From Tretioscincus oriximinensis (lineage: Eukaryota; Chordata; Lepidosauria; Squamata; Gymnophthalmidae): DNA of 64,000 nucleotides. The notes under the pieces are model-generated. The model saw only the letters and a list, made by a program, of their open reading frames with translations, was not told the DNA's origin and ran no database searches. Where the stretch lies: the NCBI GenBank assembly GCA_022410635.1, contig JAJVDF010000771.1, positions 419,543 through 483,542 on the forward strand, in the 5' to 3' direction. A program made the translations under genes and the position numbers. Positions 30,540 to 43,510 of the stretch are shown here, in pieces; positions within the stretch are counted from its first letter, which is position 1; each line of letters opens with the position of its first letter.

Positions 30540-33470
30540 ATATCTGGGGGAAAGCCAACAGGAGCTGGGCAGCATCCGGTTCGAGATAGTGTAAATGTAA
30601 ATGCAATTGCTGAGGAACAGAATTATGCAGATAATATAGTATTGGAAGGAGAACCTGGATGTAGTATTCAAGTAAAAAGCTGTAATGAGCAAACAGTGGT
30701 TTCTCACAAATTAACAGGGCCTAACTTGCACCGGAGAAGGGCATATAAATGCCTGTATGAAAATGCCAGAAGCCTCCGAGCAAAAATAGGGGAGTTGGAA
30801 TGTTTAGTGATTGACAATAATGTCGATATTATTGGCATAACTGAAACCGGGTGGACAGAAGAAAACCAATGGGATACAGTAATCCCAGGTTACAAACCAT
30901 ACAGAAAAGATAGGAAATGGAGACCTGGTGGTGGTGTAGCTTTGTATGTTAAAGAAGAGGTTGAATCCTACGAATTGGAATTTCCAGGTAAAACAGACCC
31001 ATCCACAGAAGCACTATGGATAGCATTATCAGGTCAGAAAACAAGTCTAATATTGGGAGTATGCTACCGGCCTCCTAAACAAACACCTGAAAGCNATACT
31101 CATTTGGAACATGAGGTCACTGAAGCTTCCAAAAAGGNANGANTAGTAATAATGGGAGACTTCAACTATCCACACATTGATTGGGCAAACTCTTGTTCAA
31201 CTCATGAAAAAGAAATAAAATTCTTAGACNTGCTAACTGATTGCTTCCTAGAGCAGGTGGTTTTAGAACCAACCAGGGGAAAGNGAATCCTGGATTTAGT
31301 CCTAAATAATGAACAGGACNTGATACAAGATGTGACTGTAACTGATCCCATAGGAAACAGTGACCACAATACGATAACCTTCAACCTGAATGTGGACAGA
31401 AAATTGTCAAGCAGTTCTAACATGGAAACTGTCAACTTTCATAGAGGAAATTTTCCCAAAATGAGAAAAATCCAGTCCCTTCAAAAAGGAGTGGAAATTG
31501 TTTATGAATACAATATTGGAAGCTCAAATAAAATGCATTCCCAAGAGAAGAAAGGGTTCTGCCAAATCCAAGAAGACACCAGTATGGCTTACCTCTGCAG
31601 TAAAGGAAGTAATTAGAATGAAGAGAAACTCATTTAAAAAGTGGAAGGCTTATCCTAGTGAGAACAGAAGGGAGCGCAAACTGTGGCAAACCAAATGCAA
31701 GGTGGTTGTCAGGGATGCGAAGAAAAACTTTGAGGAGCACATTGCAAAGAATATTAAAAGAAATAATAAGGACTTTTTCAAATATATCAGAAATAAGAAT
31801 CCTACCAGGAAAGCAGTTGGACCACTCAACAGCAAATGGACAAAAGGGCATAATCAAGGAGGACGTGGAGATTGCAGAGAGGTTAAATGAATTCCTTAAG
31901 ATCAGGCATAGTACCAGTAGATTGGAAGGTAGCTAATGTAACACCAATCTTCAAAAAAGGATCCCGGGGTGATTATAGACCCCAGAAATTATAGACCCAT
32001 CAGTTTAACATCAATTCCAGGTAAAGTGTTGGAAACCATAATTAAGGACAAAATTACTAAACACATGGAGAAGCACGCATTGCTGAATGAAAGCATGGCT
32101 TCAGTAAAGGTAAATCATGCCTTACCAACTTGCTAGAATTCTTTGAGAGTGTTAACAAACATGTAGATAAAGGGGATCCAGTTGATATTGTCTATCTAGA
32201 TTTTCAGAAGGCTTTTGATAAAGTCCTTCATCAAAGGCTTCAAAAAAGCTCCATACTTATGGTATAAGAGGACAGNCTTTGTGCTGGATTGGAAACTGGC
32301 TAAAAGATAGAAAACAGAGGGTAGTATTAAATAGACAGTTCTCTGAGTGGAAAGAGGTAAGAAGTGGGGTACCCCAGGGATCTGTACTGGGACCCTTGCT
32401 TTTCAATATATTTATAAATGATCTGGATGCCGAGGTAAATAGTGGCCAAGTTTGCTGACGACACTAAACTGTTCAGGGTAGTGAAAACTGAAAATGATTG
32501 TAAGGCTGATTTATTGAAATTGGGTGAGTGGGCATCAAAGTGGCAAATGCACTTCAACTTAAGCAAGTGCAAGGTCATGCATATTGGGGCAATGAAACCC
32601 CAACTACTATCACCTGATGGGAACCAAGCTTTCTGTGACCAAGCAAGAAAAAAATCTTGGGGTGTTGGTGGACAATTCAATGAAAATGTCAACTCAGTGT
32701 GCAGCAGCAGCAAAAAAGGCAAATTCCATGTTGGGGATAATTAGGAAAGGAATCTAAAACAAGTCAGCAAATGTTGTTTTGCCTCTTTATAAATCTGTGG
32801 TGAGACCACATTTGGAATACTGTGTTCAATTCTGGTCACCACATCTCAAGAGGGATATTTTGGAACTGGAGAAGGTGCAGAAAAGGGCAACTAAAATGAT
32901 CAAGGGTCTGGAGCACCTCCCTTATGAAGCAAGGCTGCAACGTCTGGGCCTCTTCAGCCTTGAAAGGAGACGTTTGAGGGGTGATCTGATTGAAGTGTAC
33001 AAAATCAAGCATGGTTTCGACAGGGTGAATAGAGAAAAAATGTTTTCTCTATCACACAACACAAGGACCAGAGGGCACTCCTTAAAACTGTTGGGTAGAA
33101 AAGTGAGAACAGACAAAGGAAAGTATTTTTTCACCCAGAGGGTCATCGGCCTGTGGAATTTACTTTCTGAAGAGGTAGTGGTAGCTAACAGCTTGGCTGG
33201 TTTTAAGACAGGACTGGACAGGTTTATGGACACCAAGGGTATAAATGGATACTAGGATGGATGTCTAAATGTTGCCTCTGGGATGGAGCAACAGGCAGGA
33301 TTCCTGAAATACCATTTGCAGGGAGTCATAAACAGGAGCATATTTTGCTTTCCTCTATTCAGACTGCCCAAGTGCATCTGGTGGGCCTCTGTGTGACACA
33401 GGATGCTGGACTTGATGGGCTGTGGCCTGATCCAGTATGGCTCTTCTTATGTTCTTATGTTCTTATGTAA
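30540..33470 (+). mobile_element. CR1-like LINE, long copy (endonuclease to 3' end), inactive
   Basis: An open stretch 30642-31616 encodes an apurinic-type endonuclease (IIGITETGW, GGGVALYVK, VIMGDFNYPHIDW, GNSDHNTITF). A reverse transcriptase follows in broken frames: KAFDKV near 32210, [13 protein letters not shown] near 32365, FADDT at 32446-32466. The C-terminal region is at 32779-33255 (YKSVVRPHLEYCVQFWSPHL). It ends with CTTCTTATG-type octamers (33439-33466). Several frameshifts and stops make it non-functional. Confidence 0.9.
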
Positions 33471-33999
33471 ATAATTTTATTTTTCTTCAGAAAAAAATGG
33501 GAAATCGGGGTGGTGGGGGTGGTGGAGGACAGGGTAGACACCCCAAAGCTGGGTTTTTCCCAAAAACGGGTATTTACATAATACATGATATCCGCAAGCT
33601 TTGTAACAGACAGGCACCATGTGGTAAGCATGTGTATAACAAATCAAAATATATTATATGAATCTACTAGTGTTTGAATGGGTTGTTTGAGTGACTTCAG
33701 TTGCTTCAGTGACTCAACTTGAGGATGGAGCCACATTTTACCCAACCTTCCTTGGCTACTATAGCAACCTGAACCTCAAGGAATCAAATTGGTTCCATGA
33801 AGCTTGCTGTACTGAGGCTCTTGTTCCACCATTATATTTACAACTTTTTAAGTACATCTTTAGTCTTGGAGAATGAAAACTCATGTGACGATGATATATA
33901 TTATTTTATATATAATCACATATATAAAATGAAAATGAAAAGCAGAATCCCTACTTTATGGTATTAGGTTATGCTTCTGTCTACTTTTCTATATCATTT

Positions 34000-34270
34000 C
34001 TGCACAATGACAAGTGTTTTTTTATATAAGCTTTGGTGCCCAATAGCTTCATGAAGATGGCACTAGAAGCAGCAGAGTCCAATGTGGGAAAAGTGAAACA
34101 GAACTGTTGTGCTCTCAGTTGTGTCTGCTGGGAAATATAGTCTTCTGCCCAGCCTTCATGGGGCCCTGCCCTACAGACTGCAGCTACCAGCCTATACCAC
34201 AGCTAGCCCTTGGAGGAAGCTAATCTGTGGCCACCAACAGAAAACATTTGGCTGGGGGACCACCTATAGT
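34000..34270 (+). repeat. Unclassified 380-bp repeat (copy 2)
   Basis: GACAAGTGTTTTTTTATATAAGC, AAACAGAACTGTTGTG, AGCTAGCCCTTGGAGGAAGC, GGCTGGGGGACCACCTATAG. Diverged copy upstream of FBXO43 coding exon 1. Confidence 0.55.
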
Positions 34271-35339
34271 CAGAATTGTTTGAACCAGCAACACATAATT
34301 GAAAACCCAATTAGCCCAAAACACAGGAAATGCATCTTAGTATCAGCAATAATCATGCAATGCCAAATTTTTCCTCTTAAATTCCTGCTTGCTCTTTCTG
34401 TGCTCTCAATATATTTGTAAGCTGTCAAATGGAATGTACTCAAGAGAGTAGAAAAATCTCTGACCTACTAGGCATGGCTGGACACTCCCATAGGACCACT
34501 TAGATAATTCCCTCTGATAGAACAGCATCATTGCAGAAGAATAACATTTAGCTTATCTTACTGTGAAAAGCACAGAAAGCTAAGTACATAGTTATCACTA
34601 TATAAATAAAATTAATAACGTTAGTAATCTAAATCTCTTACTTCATCAGAAAAACATTTGTGTTCCTTATAAATAAAAAAATTAAACAACTGCCTTTTCA
34701 ATTTCCACTAAGAAATACATAGGATACTGTCCTGAATTTGCTATAACCCAAGGACTTTTCCTTTACTTTAACAAGTGGTATCAGAAAGGTAGGCATTCGC
34801 TGTTTCCTGCTTTTCTTTTTCTTTCCCCGCTGAATAGCAATACATATCACTAATGTCATTCAGTAGCGGATTTAAATTTTTTACAAACAAGTCTTTCAGT
34901 TTGGGTTTTTTATAGTTCTTTTATATGAGAAAAATAATGCTTGAAAAAAAAATTAAGCTTGCATTGCCACATTCAAATGCAAGCTTTTCACTACCAGCAA
35001 CCAAGAATAGCTTAAGAAATGTCTTTTACTAGTATAGAAAATATGACTACAATTTGCTTATATCCTATGGTTACAAACTTAAGACTACAATCCTTCTACT
35101 ATAGGAAACAAACAACTACTAATCAGATTGCTAATAGAACGGGTAAGAAAAAAAAGCATTCTTAGAAAAGCAGTTGGTTAGATGCTCCGTTTGTAAATCC
35201 TATGCCCTTAATATTCTATTTAGTTGTTCGTCAAATAAGATGTAAAATGTAAATTATAACTTATAGTGCATTTTGCTTAAACGCATAAAGCATTGCAACT
35301 GGAAATATTTTGGCTTGTTCTTTGAAGTAACTTTAGGAA

Positions 35340-35514
35340 TCCAGATAGATATAGAGATAGATATAGAGATAGATATAGAGATAGATATAGAGATAGATAT
35401 AGAGATAGATATAGAGATAGATAGATAAATAGATATAGAGATAGATAGATAGATATAGAGATAGATAGATATAGAGATAGAGATAGAGATAGATATAGAT
35501 ATAGATATAGAGAT

Positions 35515-35571
<57 letters not shown>

Positions 35572-35640
35572 CGGATAAATAGATGATAGATAGATGAGAT
35601 AGATGATAGATAGATGATAGATAGATATAGATAGATGTAT
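35340..35640. repeat. Compound (GATA)n/(TATA)n/(GA)n microsatellite
   Basis: GATAGATATAGA-type units 35344-35517, (TA)n 35518-35543, (GA)n 35544-35570, then GATAGATGATAGATA to 35634. GATA arrays are common in squamates. Between FBXO43 coding exon 1 and its probable promoter. Confidence 0.9.
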
Positions 35641-36299
35641 TTAAAGTTAATAGAAACAAGATTTCCTAGTGAACATTTGTATCATCTTTGCCCTTAATTT
35701 TAACAATGCACAGTTATGTGTCTACCCAAAAGTATCTAATTATTTCCTAGAGATTTACTCTCAGGAAAGTTCCACTTCACACCTCTTTCCCAACCAAAGG
35801 AGGACACCTGGGGTTTCCTTCTCCATCCCTGAGCAACTTACCCAGGCAACTGGAAGATCAGGAGTTGCTTCCCAAGAAGTTCCTCTTACAATTAAAACAG
35901 ATTTTTTTTTGTAACCTTGGGGTTGAGGGGGTGATAAAGCTGAGGAGAAGAAACACAACGAGGCCCTCCCAAATAGACACACAAGAATTCTCCCACATTC
36001 GGAAACCAAACAAGACCACTTTAAACACAGAAGCCACTCGTGTTTAAAATAAATGATACAAAGAAGCCTGGGTTTCAGTAGTCATTCACTACGTTATCCC
36101 CGTTGTTCAAACCAACTTCTTGGCATGAGGAAACTCTCCATCTATCACCACCAGCCACAGAAATACAACCCCTCACGGCCGCCACAGAAGGAGACGGCAA
36201 AGCCTTCAGGTCCTGACAGGTGAAATGAACTTGGCAAAGGAAGCTGAGAGAAGAGCAGGCTCGGGAGCGCCCTAGAAGCGAATGAAAACGGATTATATC

Positions 36300-36720
36300 T
36301 CAAGTGCTGACAGGAATTGGATAAAAGGAAAAGGTCGAGGCCACCCTGCCCTGCCTGACTAAGGGGGAGGAGGGAGCACCGCAAGCCGCGTCTGGATTCT
36401 CCCCCGCGCACGCCTGCCTGAGGCGCACCGGCCGCCCCCGACGCCTAAGGGCGTGAGGGAAGGAGAAAAATGTAAAATAAAAGAAAGCGGCCCCACGGCT
36501 CTATTATAGCAGTTGCCTGGCCGCGAGCGTCGGCAACCCTTTTTTCCCTCGCTCGCTTTTGAACTGCCCGCCTTTCCCAACTGTTGGCGTCCTTCCCCGC
36601 CCAGCCGCCGCCGCCGCCTTTACCCCTCGTGAGAGCGGCGGGCGGCTGCGCACACAAAAGAAGGGGAAATGGAGACCTTTCGGTTTGTCCAGTGCCTCAG
36701 AAGTCTCCCTGCCCACAAGG
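36300..36720 (-). promoter_or_regulatory. FBXO43: GC/CpG-rich block, probable FBXO43 promoter and first exon
   Basis: A CpG-rich island (CCGCCGCCGCC near 36603-36618 and many CG steps) between the FBXO43 coding exons and POLR2K. POLR2K has its own CpG promoter at 42.9 kb and FBXO43 needs an upstream non-coding exon, so this island is the best candidate. I could not choose a donor site: a GTGAGG on minus near 36170-36176 is possible but unproven. Confidence 0.5.
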
Positions 36721-37664
36721 AGCCTTAGCCTGGCCTATACCTCGGGATAGCAGCCTGCCATCCACATGCTAGTGTAGGCTATGGCAGGCCCCGAACAGGG
36801 AGCCTTATCCTAGGCTATACCTCGGGATAGCANNNNNNNNNNNNNNNNNNNNNNNNNNNNNNNNNNNNNNNNNNNNNNNNNNNNNNNNNNNNNNNNNNNN
36901 NNNNNNNNNNNNNNNNNNNNNNNNNNNNNNNNNNNNNNNNNNNNNNNNNNNNNNNNNNNNNNNNNNNNNNNNNNNNNNNNNNNNNNNNNNNNNNNNNNNN
37001 NNNNNNNNNNNNNNNNNNNNNNNNNNNNNNNNNNNNNNNNNNNNNNNNNNNNNNNNNNNNNNNNNNNNNNNNNNNNNNNNNNNNNNNNNNNNNNNNNNNN
37101 NNNNNNNNNNNNNNNNNNNNNNNNNNNNNNNNNNNNNNNNNNNNNNNNNNNNNNNNNNNNNNNNNNNNNNNNNNNNNNNNNNNNNNNNNNNNNNNNNNNN
37201 NNNNNNNNNNNNNNNNNNNNNNNNNNNNNNNNNNNNNNNNNNNNNNNNNNNNNNNNNNNNNNNNNNNNNNNNNNNNNNNNNNNNNNNNNNNNNNNNNNNN
37301 NNNNNNNAGCAGCCTGCCATCCACATGCTAGTGTAGGCTATGGCAGGCCCCGAACAGGGAGCCTTATCCTAGGCCATACCTTGGGATAGCAACCTGCCAC
37401 CATATGCTAGTGTATATGGCAGGCCCCGAACAGGGAGCCTTATCCTGGGCTGTACCTCNGGAAAGCAGCCTGCCATCCACATGCTAGTGTAGGCTATGGC
37501 AGGCCCCGAACAGGGAGCCTTATCCTAGGCNATACCTTGGGATAGCAACCTGCCATCCATATGCTAGTGTAGGCTATGGCAGGCCCCGAATGGGGCCTGC
37601 CATAGTCTACACTGGCATGTGGATGACCAAGCTCTTTCCCAAGATATGATCCAGAATAAGGAGT
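36707..37664. repeat. P2 MITE with one arm amplified into an 80-bp satellite
   Basis: Starts with a recognisable P2 left end (GCCCACAAGGAGCCTTA). The left arm from GAGCCTTA to CCCCGAACAGG is then repeated head to tail: unit starts at 36720, 36800, 37359, 37435 and 37515 (periods 80, gap, 76, 80). The last unit reads through the palindrome centre (GAATGGGGCCTGCC) into a single right arm ending near 37664. An N run of 475 (36833-37307) lies inside the array, so the copy number is unknown. Confidence 0.85.
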
Positions 37665-37689
37665 TTGGCTTGTATATTTCCTTGTATAT

Positions 37690-37782
37690 TGTGGATATTC
37701 CACAATGAAGCATGGATATTCTGGAATAAATCCGTTCCCACAGTACTTTATTGTGGAATATCCAGTTCTAGTGGAATAAATA
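37690..37782. mobile_element. P3 palindromic MITE, left-truncated
   Basis: Shares TATTCTGGAATAAATC, the CTTTATTGTGGAATATCCA block and the AGTGGAATAAATAAGTGATG end with the copy at 51287. The outer left end is missing. It lies about 25 bp after the P2-derived satellite. Confidence 0.65.
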
Positions 37783-38167
37783 AGTGATGTGGGGTTAGGG
37801 TTAGGCCTTAATATATGGCCAAGACTACGCCATTCTGACCCCGTCCAGACCAGGATTTAAATACATTTCGTTCTAGTGTTATTTTTGTATTTCATTTATT
37901 TGGTAATCTACACAATTGGGAGGAGCGGCGTTTTGTCATTTTGTGTCAGGAATATTCCCTGACGTCACATTTTGTGTGTGTTGTTTATGATCCATCCATT
38001 TGTTATTTTGCCTGTGTGAAACCAACCTGTTGAATTTTCATTTAAGTTTTTTTCCTTTAAACTCTCAATGCATCAAATGTTCCTGACTGGTTCTATATGA
38101 GGATTTTTCCCTCTTAACACTAGCAAGGTTTTTTTTTAATGGATCCATGAAGCCTTGCTTTGAATGT

Positions 38168-38388
38168 TGTCCTATACCCGAAGGTCTCAGGATGGCCAAT
38201 CAGAGTGGCGCACATAGCTTTTGTTGCTTTCTCCACAACAGACAACCTGTGAAGTGTGTGGGGCTGAAAGAGTTCCAAAGAACTGTAACTGGCCCAAGGT
38301 CACCCAGCAGGCTTTCTTGGAGGAGTGGGGAATNGAACCAGGAGACTACCAGATGCGAGTCCAACACTCTAACCACTACATCAAAATG
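38168..38388 (-). mobile_element. tRNA-derived SINE with L2-like tail, tail lost
   Basis: Same family, reversed, starting within the CCTATACCCGAAGGTCTCAG segment. FBXO43-POLR2K interval. Confidence 0.75.
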
Positions 38389-39559
38389 CAGATATTAAAT
38401 ATAAAGATAGCTTTATAGCTTTCCTCAGATTTTCAAAGGGATCCATAATGTAAAGAAGGTTAATAACCTCTTCTCTGAAACAACTAAATTCTGTCCATTT
38501 ATTATAAATATATTTTGTCATCATCATCATCCTTCCCCAAATACAAACTTTTTTTTCAACAATCATAGAGTCTTCCCACGTTAGGCATATTCTGGGTTAT
38601 ACACTTACACATGTGTGCATTATGGCAAGATCTAGGCAGGGCCTCTCACAGTTTATACCAGTATGTGGTTGGCAGGTTCCTATTTCGATATACTGTATAA
38701 TCTGGACTAAGGCCCAGGGTAGAGAGGCCAGAACTATAATCCTAGTCCAAAATGGAACTCCTATGATCATAATAAAGGCACAGATAATGTGGAATCTGAA
38801 AAACAGTCCATAATTCAAGTTCTATCATGGCATTACTTTCAAATTCCTTTAAACAAGCTTCCTAGAATATATGAGTGGAAAGATTCTGGATATAATATGT
38901 AGTACTCGTACAGACCTGCCCTTCAGTTAAATAATCCATTGAATTAGTGTTTTAAATCCTTTTTGCACGTACCTAAATAGTTCTATACTATTTGCTTGTT
39001 TCAGAATAGCTCTAGCAGTTGGGATCTGCATTTAGTGAGTTGGATAATATAAGAATTGTACTACTGAACGTGAATCCACAATCCCTGTACTGCAAGTTCC
39101 TTGTAGCCATATCCATACTCCACTCACACTGGTATGGATGTACTATCTTTTCCCCAGAACCTATTGTACTGGTATAGCTGTAGTACTGAATAATAGAGTG
39201 CATCACTGTCCCAGAGACTACATGATCCTTAGTACGAATCTGATATAGAATACCACTAGTCCCAAACAGACTATTGGGGTGATAAAGTTCTTTATTCTGG
39301 ATTAGCAAGAAGGGTTAACTGCAGGCATAATAAACTGTACCCTGGTGAAAATTCCTTTTTTCCCATATTTCCTAGCGCTGATTAATACATTTATACAAGG
39401 AATGATGGTAATATTAAGTGTAGATTGTTCAAAACCTGTGAATTCCACATTCATTCGCTAAAGCTATTAGAATGTAACTCTGATTCTACTGTATAGTGAT
39501 GAGTTTTCTCCTTAAGGGAGAAATTGCTTTTACTAGGAATTTTTTTATTAAAAGTGACG

Positions 39560-41340
39560 TTCACAACATTAGAAGTACAGAGAGGATTGGTACTTTGAAT
39601 GGAACAAAGCAAGGGGAATGCAGAAGAAATGAAAATGGCAGCCATTTGGATAATAAATTATGGTAACGACTATGGGTGGAGGAGCATTGAGGAAATTAAA
39701 AAAAAGAAATCTAGAACAAATAGAACAATTATATGGGAGAGATGGAAATCCGGTACTGACATATTACAACAATGGGTAGAAAATAGAAGGTAATTATGCG
39801 TATTATAGTGTATATAAACACCGCAAAAATAAAAATAACAAATATAGTAAGAAGATACAAAATGAGAAAATAAATAAAAATAAAGAGAAACAGATAATGA
39901 GTAACATATGTAAATTTTTAAACATAGTTAAAGAAGTTAAGAATGAATTATATGGAACATGGATATAAGTATTCATATAAATGTAGAAGATAGAGGGAGC
40001 TAAATAATGAGAATTTAAAAAGAGAAACAATAGAATGAGGGACAAGATGAAAGATATAGAATACCAGTGCAATTATCTAGTTTCCCCCGCAAATGTAACT
40101 GGTTTATGTTAGCATGGAAGCCAACAGAGAGGTATATGATATGGCAACGTGTATGGTATGGCAAAATTAAATTAAGATTCCAGATATAATCCTCAAATTA
40201 GTAGAAGTAGTGGGAGTGAGGAGGATGCAGGAGGGGAAAGAGAGGGGGAGAAATTCAGAACGTCACTATATGTATATGTTTTAAATCTAATTTTTGAATG
40301 GTATTTTATACTTGTAATGAATATGAAAATAATCAAATTGTTTTGAAACTGAAAAATAGCGTCAGAAATGATAAAATATTATAGTGTATATACTTAGTTA
40401 ATGTCATATAAACATGGTGGGTAGCCCCCACTGCCCTCCATAGCAACTATAAAACCACACCAAGATTGATGAGGCAGATAAAGAACATTTATTAGAACCA
40501 TCAAGCATGACTGACAACAAAGGNTACAGAGCAAGGAAAAAGGGAAAGGACGATCCTGCAGGTTCTGGTGTCTACAAGATGGAGGCACAAAGCCTCATTT
40601 CAATACTTCAGCTTTTATACCCACTTAATTGCCAAACCATGCCCTCCAACTTTCATTGGTCATTCTCTGATTATGGCAAGTTCTCACCCAATCACGAACT
40701 TCTAGGTAATAATTTCATACAAGCTGTTCCTATTAAAGCTAGAGTCAGTCAAGCACTGAATTGACCTTTCAACTCCCTGAACCAAGTTCTTTCTTAGCTT
40801 CCTTTGGTCATTCATCCAGTTGGTTGTTACTTTTAGTCTTGTTGCAAACCCCGTCAACCTGTACAGTTTGTCCCTGGCTAACTGCTGTTTTCCCAGGCTA
40901 GCAGCCCGTCTTCTGCCTTATAATCTACACTACAAGTGTTCCTTGATTATGCAGCAGATACCTAAGAATTCTAATAGCTCCTTCACTGAATGCCCCTGTC
41001 GTCACTACCCTTGTCTCACGATTGATTGATCATTGGAAAGTCAACATCCATGCTCTGTTTCTCACAGTTAATAAAGGAGTGAGGCAACAAAGTGAAAGTT
41101 CAGATTAAGCTTCTAGATGTGAAACCTCTTTGTGTGCTAGNTAGTAGTTAGTAATGGGGGAGGGTGAAGAGAGGAGGCAGGGGGGTAGTTAAGGGGTTAA
41201 AATATGTCTGTATGCTTTGTAACTTTTGCAATGAAGTTTATTTATAAACCAAAAACAAACAAAAACATTGTTGTACGAAATTTTGAAATAGCTTATACTG
41301 CATTGAAAATTAAATAAAATGTTTTAAACCAAAAAAAAAC
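39560..41340 (+). other. A-rich plus-strand sequence, possible LINE 3' regions; no gene
   Basis: Purine/A-rich DNA with two stretches (about 40200-40380 and 41130-41340) of the form G-rich block followed by AT-rich tail, as in L1 3' UTRs. The middle (40420-41040) is unrecognised. I see no conserved coding. Confidence 0.3.
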
Positions 41341-41544
41341 AAACCCAAATCAAGAGAAGCCATAAAATTAGTCATAAGGAGTGAAATCTGTAAATAAATA
41401 AATTTAATGCAAAGTGTTGGCCAGTGAAATTAAATAAGTACCAGAGAAATAGAATAAATAATTTAATGCAAAGTGTTGGCCAGTGAAATTAAATAAGTAC
41501 CAGAGAAATNGAATAAATAATTACTAAAAGTAAACATAGAAAAG

Positions 41545-42505
41545 AGATGATATCTCGACTTCAGTAAAGCATTTGANAAAGTATCTCATTCCATCCTTAT
41601 TGAAAAAATGGTCAAGTACGGGATTGACAAAGCAACAGTTAGATGGATTGAAAACTGGCTTAGTGATCGGACTCTAAATGGTTGCACATCCAATTGGAAG
41701 AATGTTTCAAGTGGGGTACTTCAAGGATCTGTCCTAGGCCCAGTGCTATTTAACATATTTATAAATGATCTAGATGAAGGAATTGAAGGAAAACTTATCA
41801 AATTTGCTGATGACACAAAAATAGGCGGTGTTGCTAATACTAAACAAGATAGAGATAGGATTAAAAAAGATCTAGATAAACTTGAACAATGGGCTGAAAC
41901 GAACAGAATGGTATTTAACAGCGAAAAATGCAAGATCCTACATCTGGGCAAAAATAATGAAAACAGCACGTATAGAATGGGAGGAATATGTCTGAACAGC
42001 AGCACAGGTGAGAAGGACCTGGGTGTTTTGGTAGATCACAGATTAAACATGAGTCAACAGTGTGAAGCAGCTGCGAAAAAGGCAAACACAATCCTGGGAT
42101 GTATCAAGAGGCGCATAGAATCTCACTCACGTGAAGTAATTATTCCTCTCTACAGTACTTTGNTACGACCACACTTGGAATACTGTGTTCAGTTCTGGGA
42201 GCTGTCACACAGCAGAGGGATCAGCACTGTTCTCATGAGCACATGGAAAGACTAGAAACAATGGAATGAAACTGCAAGGGAGTAGATTTAGATTAGATAT
42301 CAGAAAAAAACTTTCTAACAGTCAGGGTGATAAACCAGTGGAACAGTTTGCCACAGGGGATGGTGAGTTCGCCTTCCCTGGAAGTTTTCAAACAGAGACT
42401 GGATAGTCATCTTTCTGGGATGGTTTAATGAATCCTGCATCAAGCAGGGGGTTGGACCCGATGACCCTGGAGGTCCCTTCCGACTCTATGATTCTATGAT
42501 TTTGG
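41545..42505 (+). mobile_element. CR1-like LINE, second family, RT and 3' end
   Basis: ORF 41608-42255 holds [31 protein letters not shown] and RPHLEYCVQFW. It then jumps to a 3' UTR (TCAGGGTGATAAACCAGTGG) ending in ATTCTATG octamers (42484-42503). It is a different family from the 30.5 kb copy by both protein and terminal octamer. Confidence 0.88.
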
Positions 42506-42899
42506 AGAAATTTGAATACGAACATCAACTTGATCTCCAAAGCGATTTTTGCAAACAGAAACCTACTTCCTATAACTGCCTAAAACAAGGGAAATATAAA
42601 AATATTCTTAATTATTTTTTTTGCTTGATTTGGGATTCTCACGTATTTGGCTCAACTATCGTTCCTTATTAGCTAGAGAACATTGTAGAAAGATAACAGT
42701 ATGTTTGCGTACACGATAATTTATTAAGGGATTTTAAAAAATACTATAATCTGTTGCTAGTATGTCATTTACTGCCATTTACAGTGAAATAAGACAAAAA
42801 ATTGTATAAGAGGAACGATTACTGAGATAAGAAAGCTATGTAAATTAGAATCATACTTTTACATTAATAGGGAAGGGATCTACGGCCATAAATGGTTAA

Positions 42900-43205
42900 A
42901 GACGAGCGTTCCTATTCAGAACGTTCCATCTAGTGCTCAGGACAGGAGACGCGACGGAGCCACGGAAGGGAGAGCGCCGATTGATGACGTTGTTAGACCG
43001 CGCCACACAGGCAATAGATTTTCTTGCACGGGACGGGCTGGCAGGCAGACGGGGACGGGAGCGAACATGTCATGGTGGAGAACGAAGTCTTCGTAATCAA
43101 TTTGGGGAAACGAAATATCGATTAAAGAAAGTTTGTGGTTTCTTTCTTTTCCGGAAGCCGTGAATCGTTTTCTTTTGAAGCAACCAGCGGAATAAAAAGG
43201 TAATC
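42900..43205 (+). promoter_or_regulatory. POLR2K: POLR2K promoter and non-coding first exon
   Basis: CpG-rich for this window, TATA-less. It contains an ETS-type CCGGAAG (43153-43159), typical of housekeeping promoters, and a TGACGTTG element near 42984-42991. The likely first exon ends near 43200 at AAAAAG|GTAATC and splices to the exon holding the start codon. Confidence 0.65.
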
Positions 43206-43449
43206 ACAAACAGCTTGGGCAACGGTTGGCATATTAGATCTTATGCGAATCTGTCCCTTCGTAGTGTTGAATTTACATTCATAATAAAAATGAAATTGCC
43301 TGGTAGTGCTTTACCTTTTATTACCTTTGCCATATCTTTGCTCACCGCTCCCATAATGGCAGCCCAGTGAATTTGTGANATCGGTGAGAATCGATTTATT
43401 TGGAAGCCGCACCAGGTGATCNTTTTTGTCTTTCTTTTAGCAGCACGAG

Positions 43450-43510
43450 ATGGATGCCCCAAAGGACGCCCCCCCTCCAAAACAACAGCCTATGATATAT
43501 ATCTGTGGAG
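43450..43510 (+). CDS. POLR2K: POLR2K coding exon 1
   Basis: Start codon at 43450; encodes [20 protein letters not shown] plus one base, donor GTAAAT. The exon itself begins about 9 bases upstream, after a pyrimidine-rich acceptor. Confidence 0.96.

Larger units (their letters stand above)
29698..36299. other. FBXO43 5' intron, remaining unannotated parts
   Basis: 29700-30530, 33480-33990 and 34280-35330 are AT-rich and gene-free. 33488-33575 (TTCAGAAAAAAATGGG, then GACACCCCAAAGCTGGGTTT) resembles a decayed P1 right arm with an insertion. Confidence 0.4.

Noticed and set aside
30642..33255. Host gene encoding an endonuclease/RT protein
   Set aside because: Broken CR1-like LINE with typical 3' octamers; not a host gene.
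36805..37326. Long ORFs across 36.8-37.3 kb
   Set aside because: They are produced by the N run; flanks are P2 MITE satellite.
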